This document shows positions 18,876-27,775 of a DNA stretch of 64,000 nt, in pieces. The translations under genes and the position numbers were made by a program. The notes beneath the pieces are model-generated. The model searched no databases. It worked only from the letters and a program-made list of their open reading frames with translations, and was not told the DNA's origin. The stretch's first letter is position 1, and the number at the start of each line of letters is the position of its first letter. This DNA comes from Thorsellia kenyensis. GTDB taxonomy: Bacteria > Pseudomonadota > Gammaproteobacteria > Enterobacterales > Thorselliaceae. The stretch is taken from the NCBI RefSeq assembly GCF_042432445.1, contig NZ_JBHLXE010000013.1, forward strand, positions 124,001-188,000, read 5' to 3'.

Positions 18876-20240
18876 TTAGCAACTGTCTTTATTAACCATG
18901 ATTTCAATGATTTGAACATCAGTTTGCAACATACTTCCTTGCGCTAACTGACACAAATTATCTATCGATTTATCAGCATTATGACTTACAATCCCCTCAT
19001 TCGCTGTGACTCCTGTATCATTTAATGCCATTAACACAGATTTGAGTGCCGATGTAGCGGAGGTTGATACTTTCATAGCACAACTGTTCGCTGCACCATC
19101 ACAAATGATCCCTGCAATATCCCCCACCATACTTGAGAGAGTCCTATCAATAGCTGCATATTTATTTTCAGCAAGTAACCAAGCCATACCTGCTCCTGCG
19201 CCCATCGCAGCAGTGCTTACTGCACATAGCGCTGAAAGTTTAGGGAGCTTAGAATGTATATAAATAGCAATTAAATGTGAAATAATGAGGGCTCTCGCAC
19301 GTTTTTCGTTATCTACCTGCAAATAATCAGCAACAACAACTACAGGGAGCGTCGCACTTATGCCTTGGTTACCTGATCCTGAGTTACTCATAGCGGGTAA
19401 GACTGCTCCGCCCATTCTTGCATCAGAGGCGGCAGTTGAACGAATAACAATTTGATTTTGTAAATCATCAGACAATAAACCATTTTTGATGTGGCCTTGC
19501 AACGTTCTGCCTATATGTAACCCATATTCTTTAGCTAATCCCTCTTTTGATAATGCGTCATTCAACTCTTGAGCTTGAAGAATAAAAGCAATTTGTGATA
19601 AAGGTATATGCTCGGCAAATTCAACAATTGATAGTACTGATGCTTGTGATAAATCATAATTTGATCCTTTTTTTAACGTTATGTCATTGACTGCTTCAAA
19701 GATAGTCTCTCCATTTTTTTCAATATTAACAATATGAGTATGACCATCACTTATCGTCACACTGACTGTTTCAGTCTCGGTTGAAATTCTGGATTTAGAA
19801 TACAAAATTGGTGTTGAGGGTTCTATAACTACAGACACTTTGTCTTTATCTAGCATTTTTTTGGCCAATTCGACGACATCATTTGTTAGGCCTTTTAATA
19901 CTTCTAAATTTCCATCAGGATTTCCACCTAACGCCCCAACTGCAGCTGCGATAGGTAAACCGACCATACCTGTACCAGGTACACTGACCCCCATGCCATT
20001 TTTCATCAAATTGGGGGAAACAAAACCTTCAATTTTGCTGATCTTTGAAAATTTTTCATGAACAGAAGTCCCATGCCCAAAAAGATATTTTGCAGCAACT
20101 GCACTGGCAAGTGCCAAAGAGATAGGTTCAGTACACCCCAAGGCAGGAACCACTTCATGATTAAGTGCTTTTAAGTATTCATTCCAAAGTATATTATTTT
20201 TTGTAATGCTTTTATTTTCTTGATTTTCTGGTGTTGACAT
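18876..20240 (-). CDS. cyuA: L-cysteine desulfidase
   Basis: This belongs to the UPF0597 / CyuA (YhaM) family, iron-sulfur enzymes that break L-cysteine down to pyruvate, ammonia and sulfide. The 454-aa product has the family's cysteine landmarks: PALGCTEPISLALASA near residue 36 and GIICDGAANSCAMKVSTSA near residue 385. These are expected to hold the catalytic [4Fe-4S] cluster. GSGNQGISATLPVVV is another conserved block. In enterobacteria cyuA is partnered with a cysteine permease and the CyuR regulator. Here the neighbour is the cystine symporter tcyP, and no regulator gene is nearby. Sulfide production is a predicted consequence. Confidence 0.9.
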   Translation of the reverse strand: MSTPENQENKSITKNNILWNEYLKALNHEVVPALGCTEPISLALASAVAAKYLFGHGTSVHEKFSKISKIEGFVSPNLMKNGMGVSVPGTGMVGLPIAAAVGALGGNPDGNLEVLKGLTNDVVELAKKMLDKDKVSVVIEPSTPILYSKSRISTETETVSVTISDGHTHIVNIEKNGETIFEAVNDITLKKGSNYDLSQASVLSIVEFAEHIPLSQIAFILQAQELNDALSKEGLAKEYGLHIGRTLQGHIKNGLLSDDLQNQIVIRSTAASDARMGGAVLPAMSNSGSGNQGISATLPVVVVADYLQVDNEKRARALIISHLIAIYIHSKLPKLSALCAVSTAAMGAGAGMAWLLAENKYAAIDRTLSSMVGDIAGIICDGAANSCAMKVSTSATSALKSVLMALNDTGVTANEGIVSHNADKSIDNLCQLAQGSMLQTDVQIIEIMVNKDSC

Positions 20241-20847
20241 ATGCCATCCTATTTTTTGTATAGATTATTTCCACTGCCGGCTAATCGGCCTTAAGGCATA
20301 TTACTCATTTCACCTATACCGTGCAATTAATTATTTCTATTCATAATTACCATGATATTTTACTTGTTTGAATATTTGGGGGGAGTTAAAAAACTATTTA
20401 GCTCATGATTACGATGTTTATGTTGTTATAATCACTAACAAACTGAATTTATAGACACTTTTGCTTGAGGGAAACTTAAAAAGATAATTGCTTTAAAGAA
20501 AGAAAAAATACACTTATTAACTCCCGCTTAAAGTCATAAAATATAGCTATAATTATCTATTTATACTGATGTTACATCAAGTTACAGGCGCAGATAGTAT
20601 CCCAACATCCATTCAGTGGAGGTTAAACATTACCAAAATCTGCATCTTGATTTCTATTACGTATATATTTTATTCATTTCTTTTACTTAGGGAATTGTAG
20701 ATCAGAGATAAGTTCGTAGACATCGTATAAAGTTGATTTAGAGATAAATCTGAACTTCTGTGAGTTATACTATCCTTACACAATTATTCTAAAGAATTAT
20801 TAGATAAATTGTGTAACAGATATTTTTTTAAATGGATTAAACGATTT
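20241..20847. other. Long intergenic region between cyuA and the glycerate kinase gene
   Basis: This is 607 bases without a supported gene. It should hold the cyuA promoter (- strand) and the end of the mng operon transcript. TTACACAATT (20776-20785) is mirrored as AATTGTGTAA (20807-20816) around a 21-base loop, followed on the + strand by a T-rich stretch. This may be a weak terminator or a binding site. I see nothing else definite. Confidence 0.35.
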
Positions 20848-21990
20848 TTAACGCAGTTTATCGCTGATTTTTAATAATGAAGCTATCGCTGATGCCGTAT
20901 TATATAGATTAAATTTAGCTTCGGCTAAAACTTTCTCAAGCGGTTTCAAAGATCTTAGTATAGGAAAGACGACAGCAAAATAGTCATCAAGTTTTTCAAC
21001 TTCATCACCTAAAATTCCACATATACCAATTACAGGAATGCCATTATCTTTTGCTAATTTAGCAACACCTAGCGGCGTTTTTCCAGATAAAGTCTGATTA
21101 TCCATCCTCCCCTCACCGGTAATTACTAAATCTGCTTGTTTAATAACTTCATCATAGCCCAACTCTTTTAAAATAAAATCAATACCGTTAACAATTTTAA
21201 GTTGCGGGACTATTCGTGAAAGTCCATACGGAGCTCCCCCTGCAGCCCCCATACTTGCATGTTCAAAAGTAATAGATGGGTTGATGAATTCAGTTTTTGT
21301 AGCGAAATTATGAAGTGCGGCATCAAGCAAAACTCTTTCTTCAAAAGAGGCTCCTTTTTGTTTTCCAAAAATATGGCTTGCGCCATTAGCTCCACAAAGC
21401 GGATTTTGTACATCACATGCGACAATAAATTCTATTTCTTTTAACCTAGGATCTATGTTCGATAGTTCTAATGTATCAAAATCAGCAAGCTTTATTCCTC
21501 CTTTGGGCAAAGTATTACCGTGTTTATCTAGTAATCTTGCCCCCAGTGCCTCTAATATACCCGCACCTGAATCATTAGTTGCACTACCTCCTAGACCTAA
21601 AATTATTTTACTGACACCGCTATCTAGTGCAGCTTTAATTAATTGTCCTGTCCCGTAACTTGTTGTTATTTTTGCATCTCTTTGTTCAGTTTTTAATAGT
21701 GGAAGTCCTGAAGCAGCGGCTATCTCAATTAAAGCAGTCTGGCCTTCATCAATTAGGGCAAATGTTGCCCTAATTTTTTGTTCTAAGGGATCTAATACTT
21801 CTATATCGATTTTTTGCCCAGGTTGAGAATATAAAATAGCATCAACTGTTCCCTCCCCCCCATCTGCTAAAGGTAATAAACTATATGTGGCCCTAGGAAA
21901 CTTCGTCAAAAATGCACTATGTATAATTTCGGTCACTTCTGCCGCACTAAGGCTTTCTTTAAATGAATCAGGGGCTATAACAATATGCAT
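20848..21990 (-). CDS. Glycerate 2-kinase (GarK/GlxK family)
   Basis: This enzyme phosphorylates D-glycerate with ATP to 2-phosphoglycerate, which enters lower glycolysis. It starts MHIVIAPDSFKESLSAAEV, the classic N-terminus of the family, and has LPLADGGEGTVDAI, GLGGSATNDSGAGILEALGA, ACDVQNPLCGANGASHIFGKQKGAS and DLVITGEGRMDNQTLSGKTPLGVA. The start is ATG 21990, with GGAG upstream. An ATG four codons earlier lacks a ribosome site. The resulting 380 aa matches family length. It is the last gene of the mngA-mngB operon, so its substrate is probably the glycerate released by the mannosidase. GarK and GlxK cannot be told apart by eye. Confidence 0.9.
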   Translation of the reverse strand: MHIVIAPDSFKESLSAAEVTEIIHSAFLTKFPRATYSLLPLADGGEGTVDAILYSQPGQKIDIEVLDPLEQKIRATFALIDEGQTALIEIAAASGLPLLKTEQRDAKITTSYGTGQLIKAALDSGVSKIILGLGGSATNDSGAGILEALGARLLDKHGNTLPKGGIKLADFDTLELSNIDPRLKEIEFIVACDVQNPLCGANGASHIFGKQKGASFEERVLLDAALHNFATKTEFINPSITFEHASMGAAGGAPYGLSRIVPQLKIVNGIDFILKELGYDEVIKQADLVITGEGRMDNQTLSGKTPLGVAKLAKDNGIPVIGICGILGDEVEKLDDYFAVVFPILRSLKPLEKVLAEAKFNLYNTASAIASLLKISDKLR

Positions 21991-22014
21991 TATTGACTCC
22001 ATTTTATATTAGGT

Positions 22015-22035
22015 ATGCCACATTTAGTGTGGCAT
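22015..22035 (-). promoter_or_regulatory. Intercistronic hairpin between mngB and the kinase gene
   Basis: ATGCCACA (22015-22022) and TGTGGCAT (22028-22035) form an 8-bp perfect stem with a 5-base loop, two bases after the mngB stop codon. No T tract follows on the - strand, so it looks more like an mRNA-processing or stability element than a terminator. Confidence 0.45.
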
Positions 22036-22037
22036 GA

Positions 22038-24740
22038 TTACTTATCAATTTTAAAACTGAACGTTTTGACCTGATTAGGATTAAAATATACTTCTGAATC
22101 TAATAAATTATCTTGCTTTATTTGCTCTTCAGCTAAATTAACCTCAAAATATTTCCTATAGGGTAAATTAAATTTAGGCAAGGCAATGTTATTTTGGTTT
22201 GTTGAAGAAGGATTAAACCATCGACTTATTATTGCATCACTATTTTCTGCTTTTTTTAGTACACTCAACGTTATTTTGCCAGGTTTCGTATTGACTAAAC
22301 TATATGTTACAGGTGTTATAAATGACTCAAGATTCAATTTCATTGCGTCATAAGGAATTTTATTATAAAAACGTATCGGTGTATTGAATTCCTTAGCTTG
22401 ACGCATGATTTCTGCATTCTCAACACTGTCTTGATAAATACCTAGACCAATTCTAGTACTAAAGTGGCCTAACATTTGTGAATCCGGAGTTGGTAGCTTA
22501 ATACCCGAAGGGCGCCCCGGTCTTAATAATAAATTTTCCTTGCCAAGTACACCCACTGAACGGAATAAGGTCAACGCTATTGCTTGATTACCTTGCCAAT
22601 CAATGACTTCAAATTCTCTTAAACCTTCAGTAAATAGCGCAAAAGACATATTTTTTACTTCATTTTCTACGGCAACAAAGTTAAGCATTTGCCATACTGG
22701 AATTGGTGCTTCTTTCCAGTCTTCTTGCTCCCAATAAGTCATAGCGTCATCTTTAACCGGTCTTGAAATTGTTCCAAATTGTGTGTCTGCGATGACTGAT
22801 TCACTTATCCATTGATAAGGAAATAGAACTCTTACTCGGTGATCTTCAGCGTCATTTTTCCAGTAGGCATCAATATGAATTTGTGAATCCCCCCTATTTA
22901 AGGCAACTGTAAAAGTAATTTCAATTAAACTATTTTTTAATTTATCTTTTCGTGCATCTAAATCTTTTGGTACAGACATTTCTATTTGAATTTTGGCTTT
23001 TTCTTGCCATGGCGATGAAGTGATCTCTACCTTAGCTTTATTTTCTGTACTATATAATAACCATTCATCTCTTGATGGCGAGTAATCATATTCATCACCA
23101 TCATCAGATCCCTCTTCTATAAGTAATGCGTTATCGAAAGTTCTATTGGTTTTTTTATCCGTAATATTGATACTGCCATTTGCCTGTATTTCAATAATAT
23201 AAAAATCATTTTCAATTTTGTTGCTTGAATTTTCTTTTCTATCAAGAATCGAGATGGCATCATTGCTTCCAGAAGCAGATTTTTTTTCAATACTCAATGC
23301 TACATAGCCCATCGCAGGTATTTCTATCGGCAACTGAATTTCATATTCCATGAAAGGATCGTAATTACCATAATGAACAATCTGCCTATCGACTAATCCA
23401 GGATCGATTTCTTTAGCGCTAAGAATGCTATATTCAATTTTATTTCCTGCAACATCATATAAATTAAAATCACTTGCTCGAATACGTATAATCGCATTCA
23501 CAATACTGTTACGTGGATAAGGTAAAAAATTGAAAAATGCTAACCTATCTCTAAATGTTCCGGATTCTGAACTAGGAATTTTCTCCATATTATCTACAAT
23601 CTTACGCATGTAAAATTGTATTAAATTTTCAGCCATATCATCGGCAAGCCAAAATCTCGACTTGATTTCTTGATGAACAGGATCGCTACAGCAACAACTT
23701 ATTGAGTCATGGGCATGATTTTTCATAATTTCTTTCCACATTTTCTCAATTAAACCATGGTGATACTCACATCCAAGTGAATATGCAATGGTTGCTAATG
23801 GCTCTAATTGGTTACTGATTTTATTTTCTATGACCGCATTTTGTATTTTGATATCCATTCTTGTAGAAGAAATTGTGCGATGAACCCGCATATATTTTCC
23901 ATCATTAAATTCTCCTATTAATCTTGGAAGTTGATCCTTTTTCACTTTCAGCTTCTCAAAAATTGTCTCATAGCGGCTAAGTAAGAAATTATAATTAGGA
24001 AATATTTCCTTTAACAACTCTATAATGTCGAAAATATTTTGTTGGATAGGCATTTGATCATGCCCATTTGGTAGTAACAAATCACCGCCAAATGATGCTT
24101 TTTTGAGCACTTCTAAATAGTTATTTAAACGTTTAAATAACGCGTCTTTATCATCTGGTAGGTATTTTCCTATTGCATATCCTAAAGGTAATACTTGAGC
24201 TATTACTTCACTACCATCAATAGATTTCCATACAAATTCTGTATGATGTGTTCCGTGTCTCTCGCTACATCCTCTCCAAAACATGGCATCTTCAATGCCA
24301 AAACCGTTTAAAATTTGTGGCAATGCTGCACTCATACCAAATGAGTCTGGTAAATACCCTATATTCATTACTTCTTTAAAGGGTTTACAGTCTTTCATTC
24401 CGTAAAGTAGATTACGTGTAATCGACTCTGCCCCAACCATCATAAGATCAGTCTGAGTATACCAAGGGCCGATGATAAGCCTTTTTTCTTCAACTAATTT
24501 TTTAACACGTTCAACTGCATCTGGCTTGACAGCGAAGTAATCTTCTAAAATAGCTGTTTGTCCATCAAGTACATAAAAAGGATAATCAGGATCAGATTCT
24601 AATCGAGTCAAAATTTCTTCCATATTATTCACTAGTAGAATACGAGAATGCTCAGCAGTAAAATACCATTCTCTATCCCAATGCATATGTGGAGTAATAT
24701 GCACATTGATCTCTCTATTTGCCTCTGTATTTATATTCAT
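22038..24740 (-). CDS. mngB: 2-O-(6-phospho-alpha-mannosyl)-D-glycerate hydrolase, GH38
   Basis: This is a cytoplasmic family-38 alpha-mannosidase that hydrolyses the phosphorylated mannosylglycerate delivered by the PTS into mannose 6-phosphate and D-glycerate. The 900-aa product (E. coli MngB about 877) has the zinc-site motif HMHWDREWYF at residues 18-27. GYLPDSFGMSAALPQIL contains the catalytic Asp region, and a late ENDFYIIEIQANGSI marks the GH38 C-terminal domain. It lies between mngA and the glycerate kinase gene on the same strand, which is strong support for this specificity over other GH38 enzymes. Confidence 0.92.
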   Translation of the reverse strand: MNINTEANREINVHITPHMHWDREWYFTAEHSRILLVNNMEEILTRLESDPDYPFYVLDGQTAILEDYFAVKPDAVERVKKLVEEKRLIIGPWYTQTDLMMVGAESITRNLLYGMKDCKPFKEVMNIGYLPDSFGMSAALPQILNGFGIEDAMFWRGCSERHGTHHTEFVWKSIDGSEVIAQVLPLGYAIGKYLPDDKDALFKRLNNYLEVLKKASFGGDLLLPNGHDQMPIQQNIFDIIELLKEIFPNYNFLLSRYETIFEKLKVKKDQLPRLIGEFNDGKYMRVHRTISSTRMDIKIQNAVIENKISNQLEPLATIAYSLGCEYHHGLIEKMWKEIMKNHAHDSISCCCSDPVHQEIKSRFWLADDMAENLIQFYMRKIVDNMEKIPSSESGTFRDRLAFFNFLPYPRNSIVNAIIRIRASDFNLYDVAGNKIEYSILSAKEIDPGLVDRQIVHYGNYDPFMEYEIQLPIEIPAMGYVALSIEKKSASGSNDAISILDRKENSSNKIENDFYIIEIQANGSINITDKKTNRTFDNALLIEEGSDDGDEYDYSPSRDEWLLYSTENKAKVEITSSPWQEKAKIQIEMSVPKDLDARKDKLKNSLIEITFTVALNRGDSQIHIDAYWKNDAEDHRVRVLFPYQWISESVIADTQFGTISRPVKDDAMTYWEQEDWKEAPIPVWQMLNFVAVENEVKNMSFALFTEGLREFEVIDWQGNQAIALTLFRSVGVLGKENLLLRPGRPSGIKLPTPDSQMLGHFSTRIGLGIYQDSVENAEIMRQAKEFNTPIRFYNKIPYDAMKLNLESFITPVTYSLVNTKPGKITLSVLKKAENSDAIISRWFNPSSTNQNNIALPKFNLPYRKYFEVNLAEEQIKQDNLLDSEVYFNPNQVKTFSFKIDK

Positions 24741-24759
24741 ATTTTATCCTCAAAAATAT

Positions 24760-24780
24760 GCCTATGCGTTTTACATAGGC
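24760..24780 (-). promoter_or_regulatory. Intercistronic hairpin between mngA and mngB
   Basis: GCCTATG and CATAGGC (24774-24780 and 24760-24766 read on the - strand) form a 7-bp stem with a 7-base loop. ATATTTTTG follows just before the mngB ribosome site. It could be a partial terminator or a processing signal that adjusts PTS versus hydrolase output. Confidence 0.5.
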
Positions 24781-24790
24781 AACTTAAAAT

Positions 24791-26728
24791 TTATATTGCA
24801 AATTTTCCGGTTGCGACAGCGTGTTTGCGCCATGAGATCAACACAAGGGTAGAAATCAAACTACCGAGCAAAGCCGCACCAAACCATATTCCTGCAGAGG
24901 CAAATGCTCCTAGTGGATTTTCAGTCAGAAGAAACATAGAAAATATTCCTGCGCCTGGGGTTGATAAACCAATCGACGCCCATCCAACTATAGCACCAGT
25001 CACAGCAGATCCTACTAAAAATGAACCAATAACACGGATAGGATCTTCTATGGCCATAGGTATAGCTCCTTCTGTGATCCCGGCTAAGCCCAATAACCAA
25101 GTTGACTTGCCCGTTTCAATTTCAAAGTCTTTAAATAATTTAGGAGCCATTAATGTAGATGCTGTTACTGTAAATGCAGACACCATTTTAACAGAGGCAA
25201 AAATTGCATAAGGCCCGTACACCTCATTTGCCATAGCCCCTAAACAGAACGCATAAGCGGCTTTATTAACAGGGCCGCCTAAATCAAAGGAGACAAAACA
25301 TCCAATTATAACACCTAATAATAGGGCGTTGCTTCCAGATAAAGAGTTCAACCAATTAGTAAGGCCCGTATTTACAAATGCAACAGGCTTACCAATGACA
25401 AAAAGCATTAGACTTCCTGCAATTAAAGTACCAATTACAGGATAGAGATAAAAACTCAAAAAACCATTAAATGTAGGAGATAAGCGGATATATTGCTTTA
25501 CATAACGCATAACATAGCCTGCTATCAATCCACCGACTATACCCCCTAAAAATCCAGAACCAATTAAATTTGCCGCTACACCCGCAGCAAATCCAGGACC
25601 TAATGCAGGTTTATCTGCTAAAGAATATGCGGTATAAGCTGCTAGTACAGGTACCATGAGCACCCCTAGCAAATTACCACCTAATTTTCGATAAAGCCAT
25701 AACCAAGAATTCTCTGTCTCATAGACTGCTTGAAGTCCAAAGATTTGAGTGATTAAAACTGCTATAGCTAATACAGTTCCCCCTGCAACTATCAGTGGGA
25801 CTGCAAAAGATATACCACTTAAAAGCGCCTGTTTTAGTTCGGTTTTAAAGCCAACTTTATTTTCAACTGTCGCGGTTTTATGTGATTTAGTCATATCTCT
25901 TGGCGTCTTTTTAGCTAATTCTAGCGCCTCATTAATAATACTTTCTGCTCTTTTGATGGGTTCAGCAACAGGTACTTTAATGGTCGGCAGACCTGAGAAT
26001 CGTTCTAATTCTTTGATAGCTACTTCTGAAGCAAAAATACAAGCCGTCGCATTATCAAAATCTTCAACAGAAATTCTTCCTTCTATCCCATTAGCTCCTT
26101 GCTTTTCAACAACGATTTTAACACCTAATTTTTTTCCTGCCTTTTCCAAATATTCAGCCGCCATATAAGTATGAGCTATACCGGCAGGACAGGCTGTTAC
26201 ACAAACAATGACTGGCGCTTTTTCCAGTAAAGCAACTTCTGATGATGATTCTGTTGGTTCTAATTGTTCCTCAATCGCTTGAGACAGTAATCCTAATAAC
26301 TCCTCGGAAGTTTTGGCATGAATGATTTTTTCTCTTACCTCATCATCCACTAAAGCAGTTGTTAATTGGGTGAGCAGTTGAATATGTGTAGTACCAGCTT
26401 GTGCTTCCGGTATAGCAAGTAAAAAAATTAAATTAACGTCTTCCTCTCCATCAATCCCATTCCACGCTATTGGCTGTGCTAGTGTTGCTACAGCAAATGC
26501 AGCTTCATTGACTGCCACTGATTTACCATGAGGAATAGCTAGTCCTTCCCCTAGCGCCGTCGGGCCTTCTGATTCACGTTGCATCACAGCATTTAAAAAG
26601 GCTGATTTATCTGAAATTTTACCTTTTTGGTACAAACCTTCAATTAATGCATTAATCGCCTCATCGCTATTAGAAAAAGGAGATTGGATATATATTAGTT
26701 CTTGAGTTGTTAATTGGGTAAGATTCAT
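24791..26728 (-). CDS. mngA: PTS system EIIABC, mannosylglycerate (fructose-type)
   Basis: This is a membrane phosphotransferase that imports and phosphorylates 2-O-alpha-mannosyl-D-glycerate. The 645 residues (E. coli MngA about 658) run EIIA-EIIB-EIIC. The EIIA phospho-histidine is H67 in GLAIPHGKS. The EIIB phospho-cysteine is C180 in ACPAGIAHTYMAAEYL. EIIC occupies about residue 300 onward with eight to ten helices, including GGPVNKAAYAF and GITEGAIPMAIEDP. The same domain order occurs in fructose PTS proteins, so the specificity call rests on the adjacent mngB and mngR. It is divergent from mngR across a 227-base intergenic region. Confidence 0.9.
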   Translation of the reverse strand: MNLTQLTTQELIYIQSPFSNSDEAINALIEGLYQKGKISDKSAFLNAVMQRESEGPTALGEGLAIPHGKSVAVNEAAFAVATLAQPIAWNGIDGEEDVNLIFLLAIPEAQAGTTHIQLLTQLTTALVDDEVREKIIHAKTSEELLGLLSQAIEEQLEPTESSSEVALLEKAPVIVCVTACPAGIAHTYMAAEYLEKAGKKLGVKIVVEKQGANGIEGRISVEDFDNATACIFASEVAIKELERFSGLPTIKVPVAEPIKRAESIINEALELAKKTPRDMTKSHKTATVENKVGFKTELKQALLSGISFAVPLIVAGGTVLAIAVLITQIFGLQAVYETENSWLWLYRKLGGNLLGVLMVPVLAAYTAYSLADKPALGPGFAAGVAANLIGSGFLGGIVGGLIAGYVMRYVKQYIRLSPTFNGFLSFYLYPVIGTLIAGSLMLFVIGKPVAFVNTGLTNWLNSLSGSNALLLGVIIGCFVSFDLGGPVNKAAYAFCLGAMANEVYGPYAIFASVKMVSAFTVTASTLMAPKLFKDFEIETGKSTWLLGLAGITEGAIPMAIEDPIRVIGSFLVGSAVTGAIVGWASIGLSTPGAGIFSMFLLTENPLGAFASAGIWFGAALLGSLISTLVLISWRKHAVATGKFAI

Positions 26729-26955
26729 TGTTTTCCCCTTATCAATAGGTAAACCTTATCTAAATATGCATAAGCCTCGTACTTTTATAGCTACAATCTA
26801 ATTTCATTCGCTATAATTGCTTATAAATCGTATAATAACTCATATAAAAATAATACAAATACAATACAAAAACAAGACAATTATCACACTTTTTATAATA
26901 ATTCAGCTGGAATACTTATTTTCATGAGCTGAATATTAAGAAGCAGAGGTCAATT
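26729..26955. promoter_or_regulatory. Divergent mngA / mngR control region
   Basis: This region is very AT-rich, with an ATACAAAT-ACAATACAAAAACAAGACAA run at about 26852-26880 made of repeated A-C-A-A units. On the - strand this offers TTGTAT and TATATG hexamers 17 bases apart as a possible mngA promoter. MngR, a GntR/HutC-type repressor, is expected to bind here. I cannot define an operator by eye. Confidence 0.4.
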
Positions 26956-27681
26956 ATGGCGAAGCAGCCAAGATATAGAACAATTGCAAATTCAATTAAA
27001 GATCTAATCAAACAAGGTGAGTTTGCTCCAGGGGATGCAATTTCAACAGAAGCCGAACTTTGTAAGATATTTGGTGTCAGTCGTGTTACCGTCAGACAGG
27101 CGCTGAAAAAACTTATAGAAGAGGATGTTTTAGAAAGTATTCAAGGCAGTGGTACTTATGTTAAGCAAGCACTAGTTGATTATGATATCTATCAAATGAC
27201 AGGTTTTGAGGAAAAGTTTGATACGAGCAGTAGGCACTCTCACAGTGATGTTTTAGAATTCACAATAACAAAACCAAACAAAAACATAACAAATACATTA
27301 CAATTAACAGATAACGAAAAAGTTTATTATATTAAAAGAGTACGATTTATTGACAAAAAAGCAATTACCCTAGAAGAAACATGGCTCCCATTAAGATTAT
27401 TTCCTGATCTTACCTATGAAACTATGCAAGGTTCAAAGTATTATTACATAGAACATATGAAGAAAATGGTGATAGATAGAAGTGAACAAGAAATATTGGC
27501 TGTTATGCCCAATAAAGATGTTTGTACACATTTAGCTATTCCTATGGAACAGCCTATCATTGAAAAAATATCTATTGGATACTTAATAGATGGGACTCGA
27601 TTTGAATATAGCAGAAATTTTTTCAAATCCTCTGAATATAAATTCACCCTTACAGCAAAAAGAAAATCAATTAAAATCTAA
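26956..27681 (+). CDS. mngR: GntR-family regulator of the mannosylglycerate operon
   Basis: This is a transcription factor of the HutC/FarR subgroup of GntR proteins, expected to repress mngA-mngB and respond to the sugar or its phosphate. The 241-aa product (E. coli MngR about 240) has an N-terminal winged helix (residues 1-70) with ISTEAELCKIFGVSRVTVRQ as the recognition helix and SIQGSGTYV as the wing. It is followed by a UTRA ligand-binding domain (about 90-235) with the usual E-E-T-W-L-P stretch. It is transcribed away from mngA. A shared hairpin terminator follows at 27719-27759. Confidence 0.9.
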   Translation: MAKQPRYRTIANSIKDLIKQGEFAPGDAISTEAELCKIFGVSRVTVRQALKKLIEEDVLESIQGSGTYVKQALVDYDIYQMTGFEEKFDTSSRHSHSDVLEFTITKPNKNITNTLQLTDNEKVYYIKRVRFIDKKAITLEETWLPLRLFPDLTYETMQGSKYYYIEHMKKMVIDRSEQEILAVMPNKDVCTHLAIPMEQPIIEKISIGYLIDGTRFEYSRNFFKSSEYKFTLTAKRKSIKI

Positions 27682-27718
27682 ATGTATTAAAAGATTAAAA
27701 TCTCTATTTAGCTTTTAT

Positions 27719-27759
27719 AAAAAAAACCATATATCACAATTATGACATATGGTTTTTTT
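27719..27759. terminator. Bidirectional terminator between mngR and ygiQ
   Basis: AAAAAACCATAT (27721-27732) pairs with ATATGGTTTTTT (27747 onward) across a 14-base loop, with A and T tracts on both sides. It can serve both convergent genes. Confidence 0.85.
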
Positions 27760-27775
27760 ATCTCATTTTTCAAGG

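Noticed and set aside
24648..25211. 187-codon + strand ORF across the mngA/mngB junction
   Set aside because: It is antisense to two well-supported genes and spans their intercistronic gap. Its composition is unlike that of any known family.
26729..26955. CRP-binding site in the mngA/mngR interval
   Set aside because: Only a half-site (TCACA near 26885) is present. No TGTGA partner lies at the right distance.
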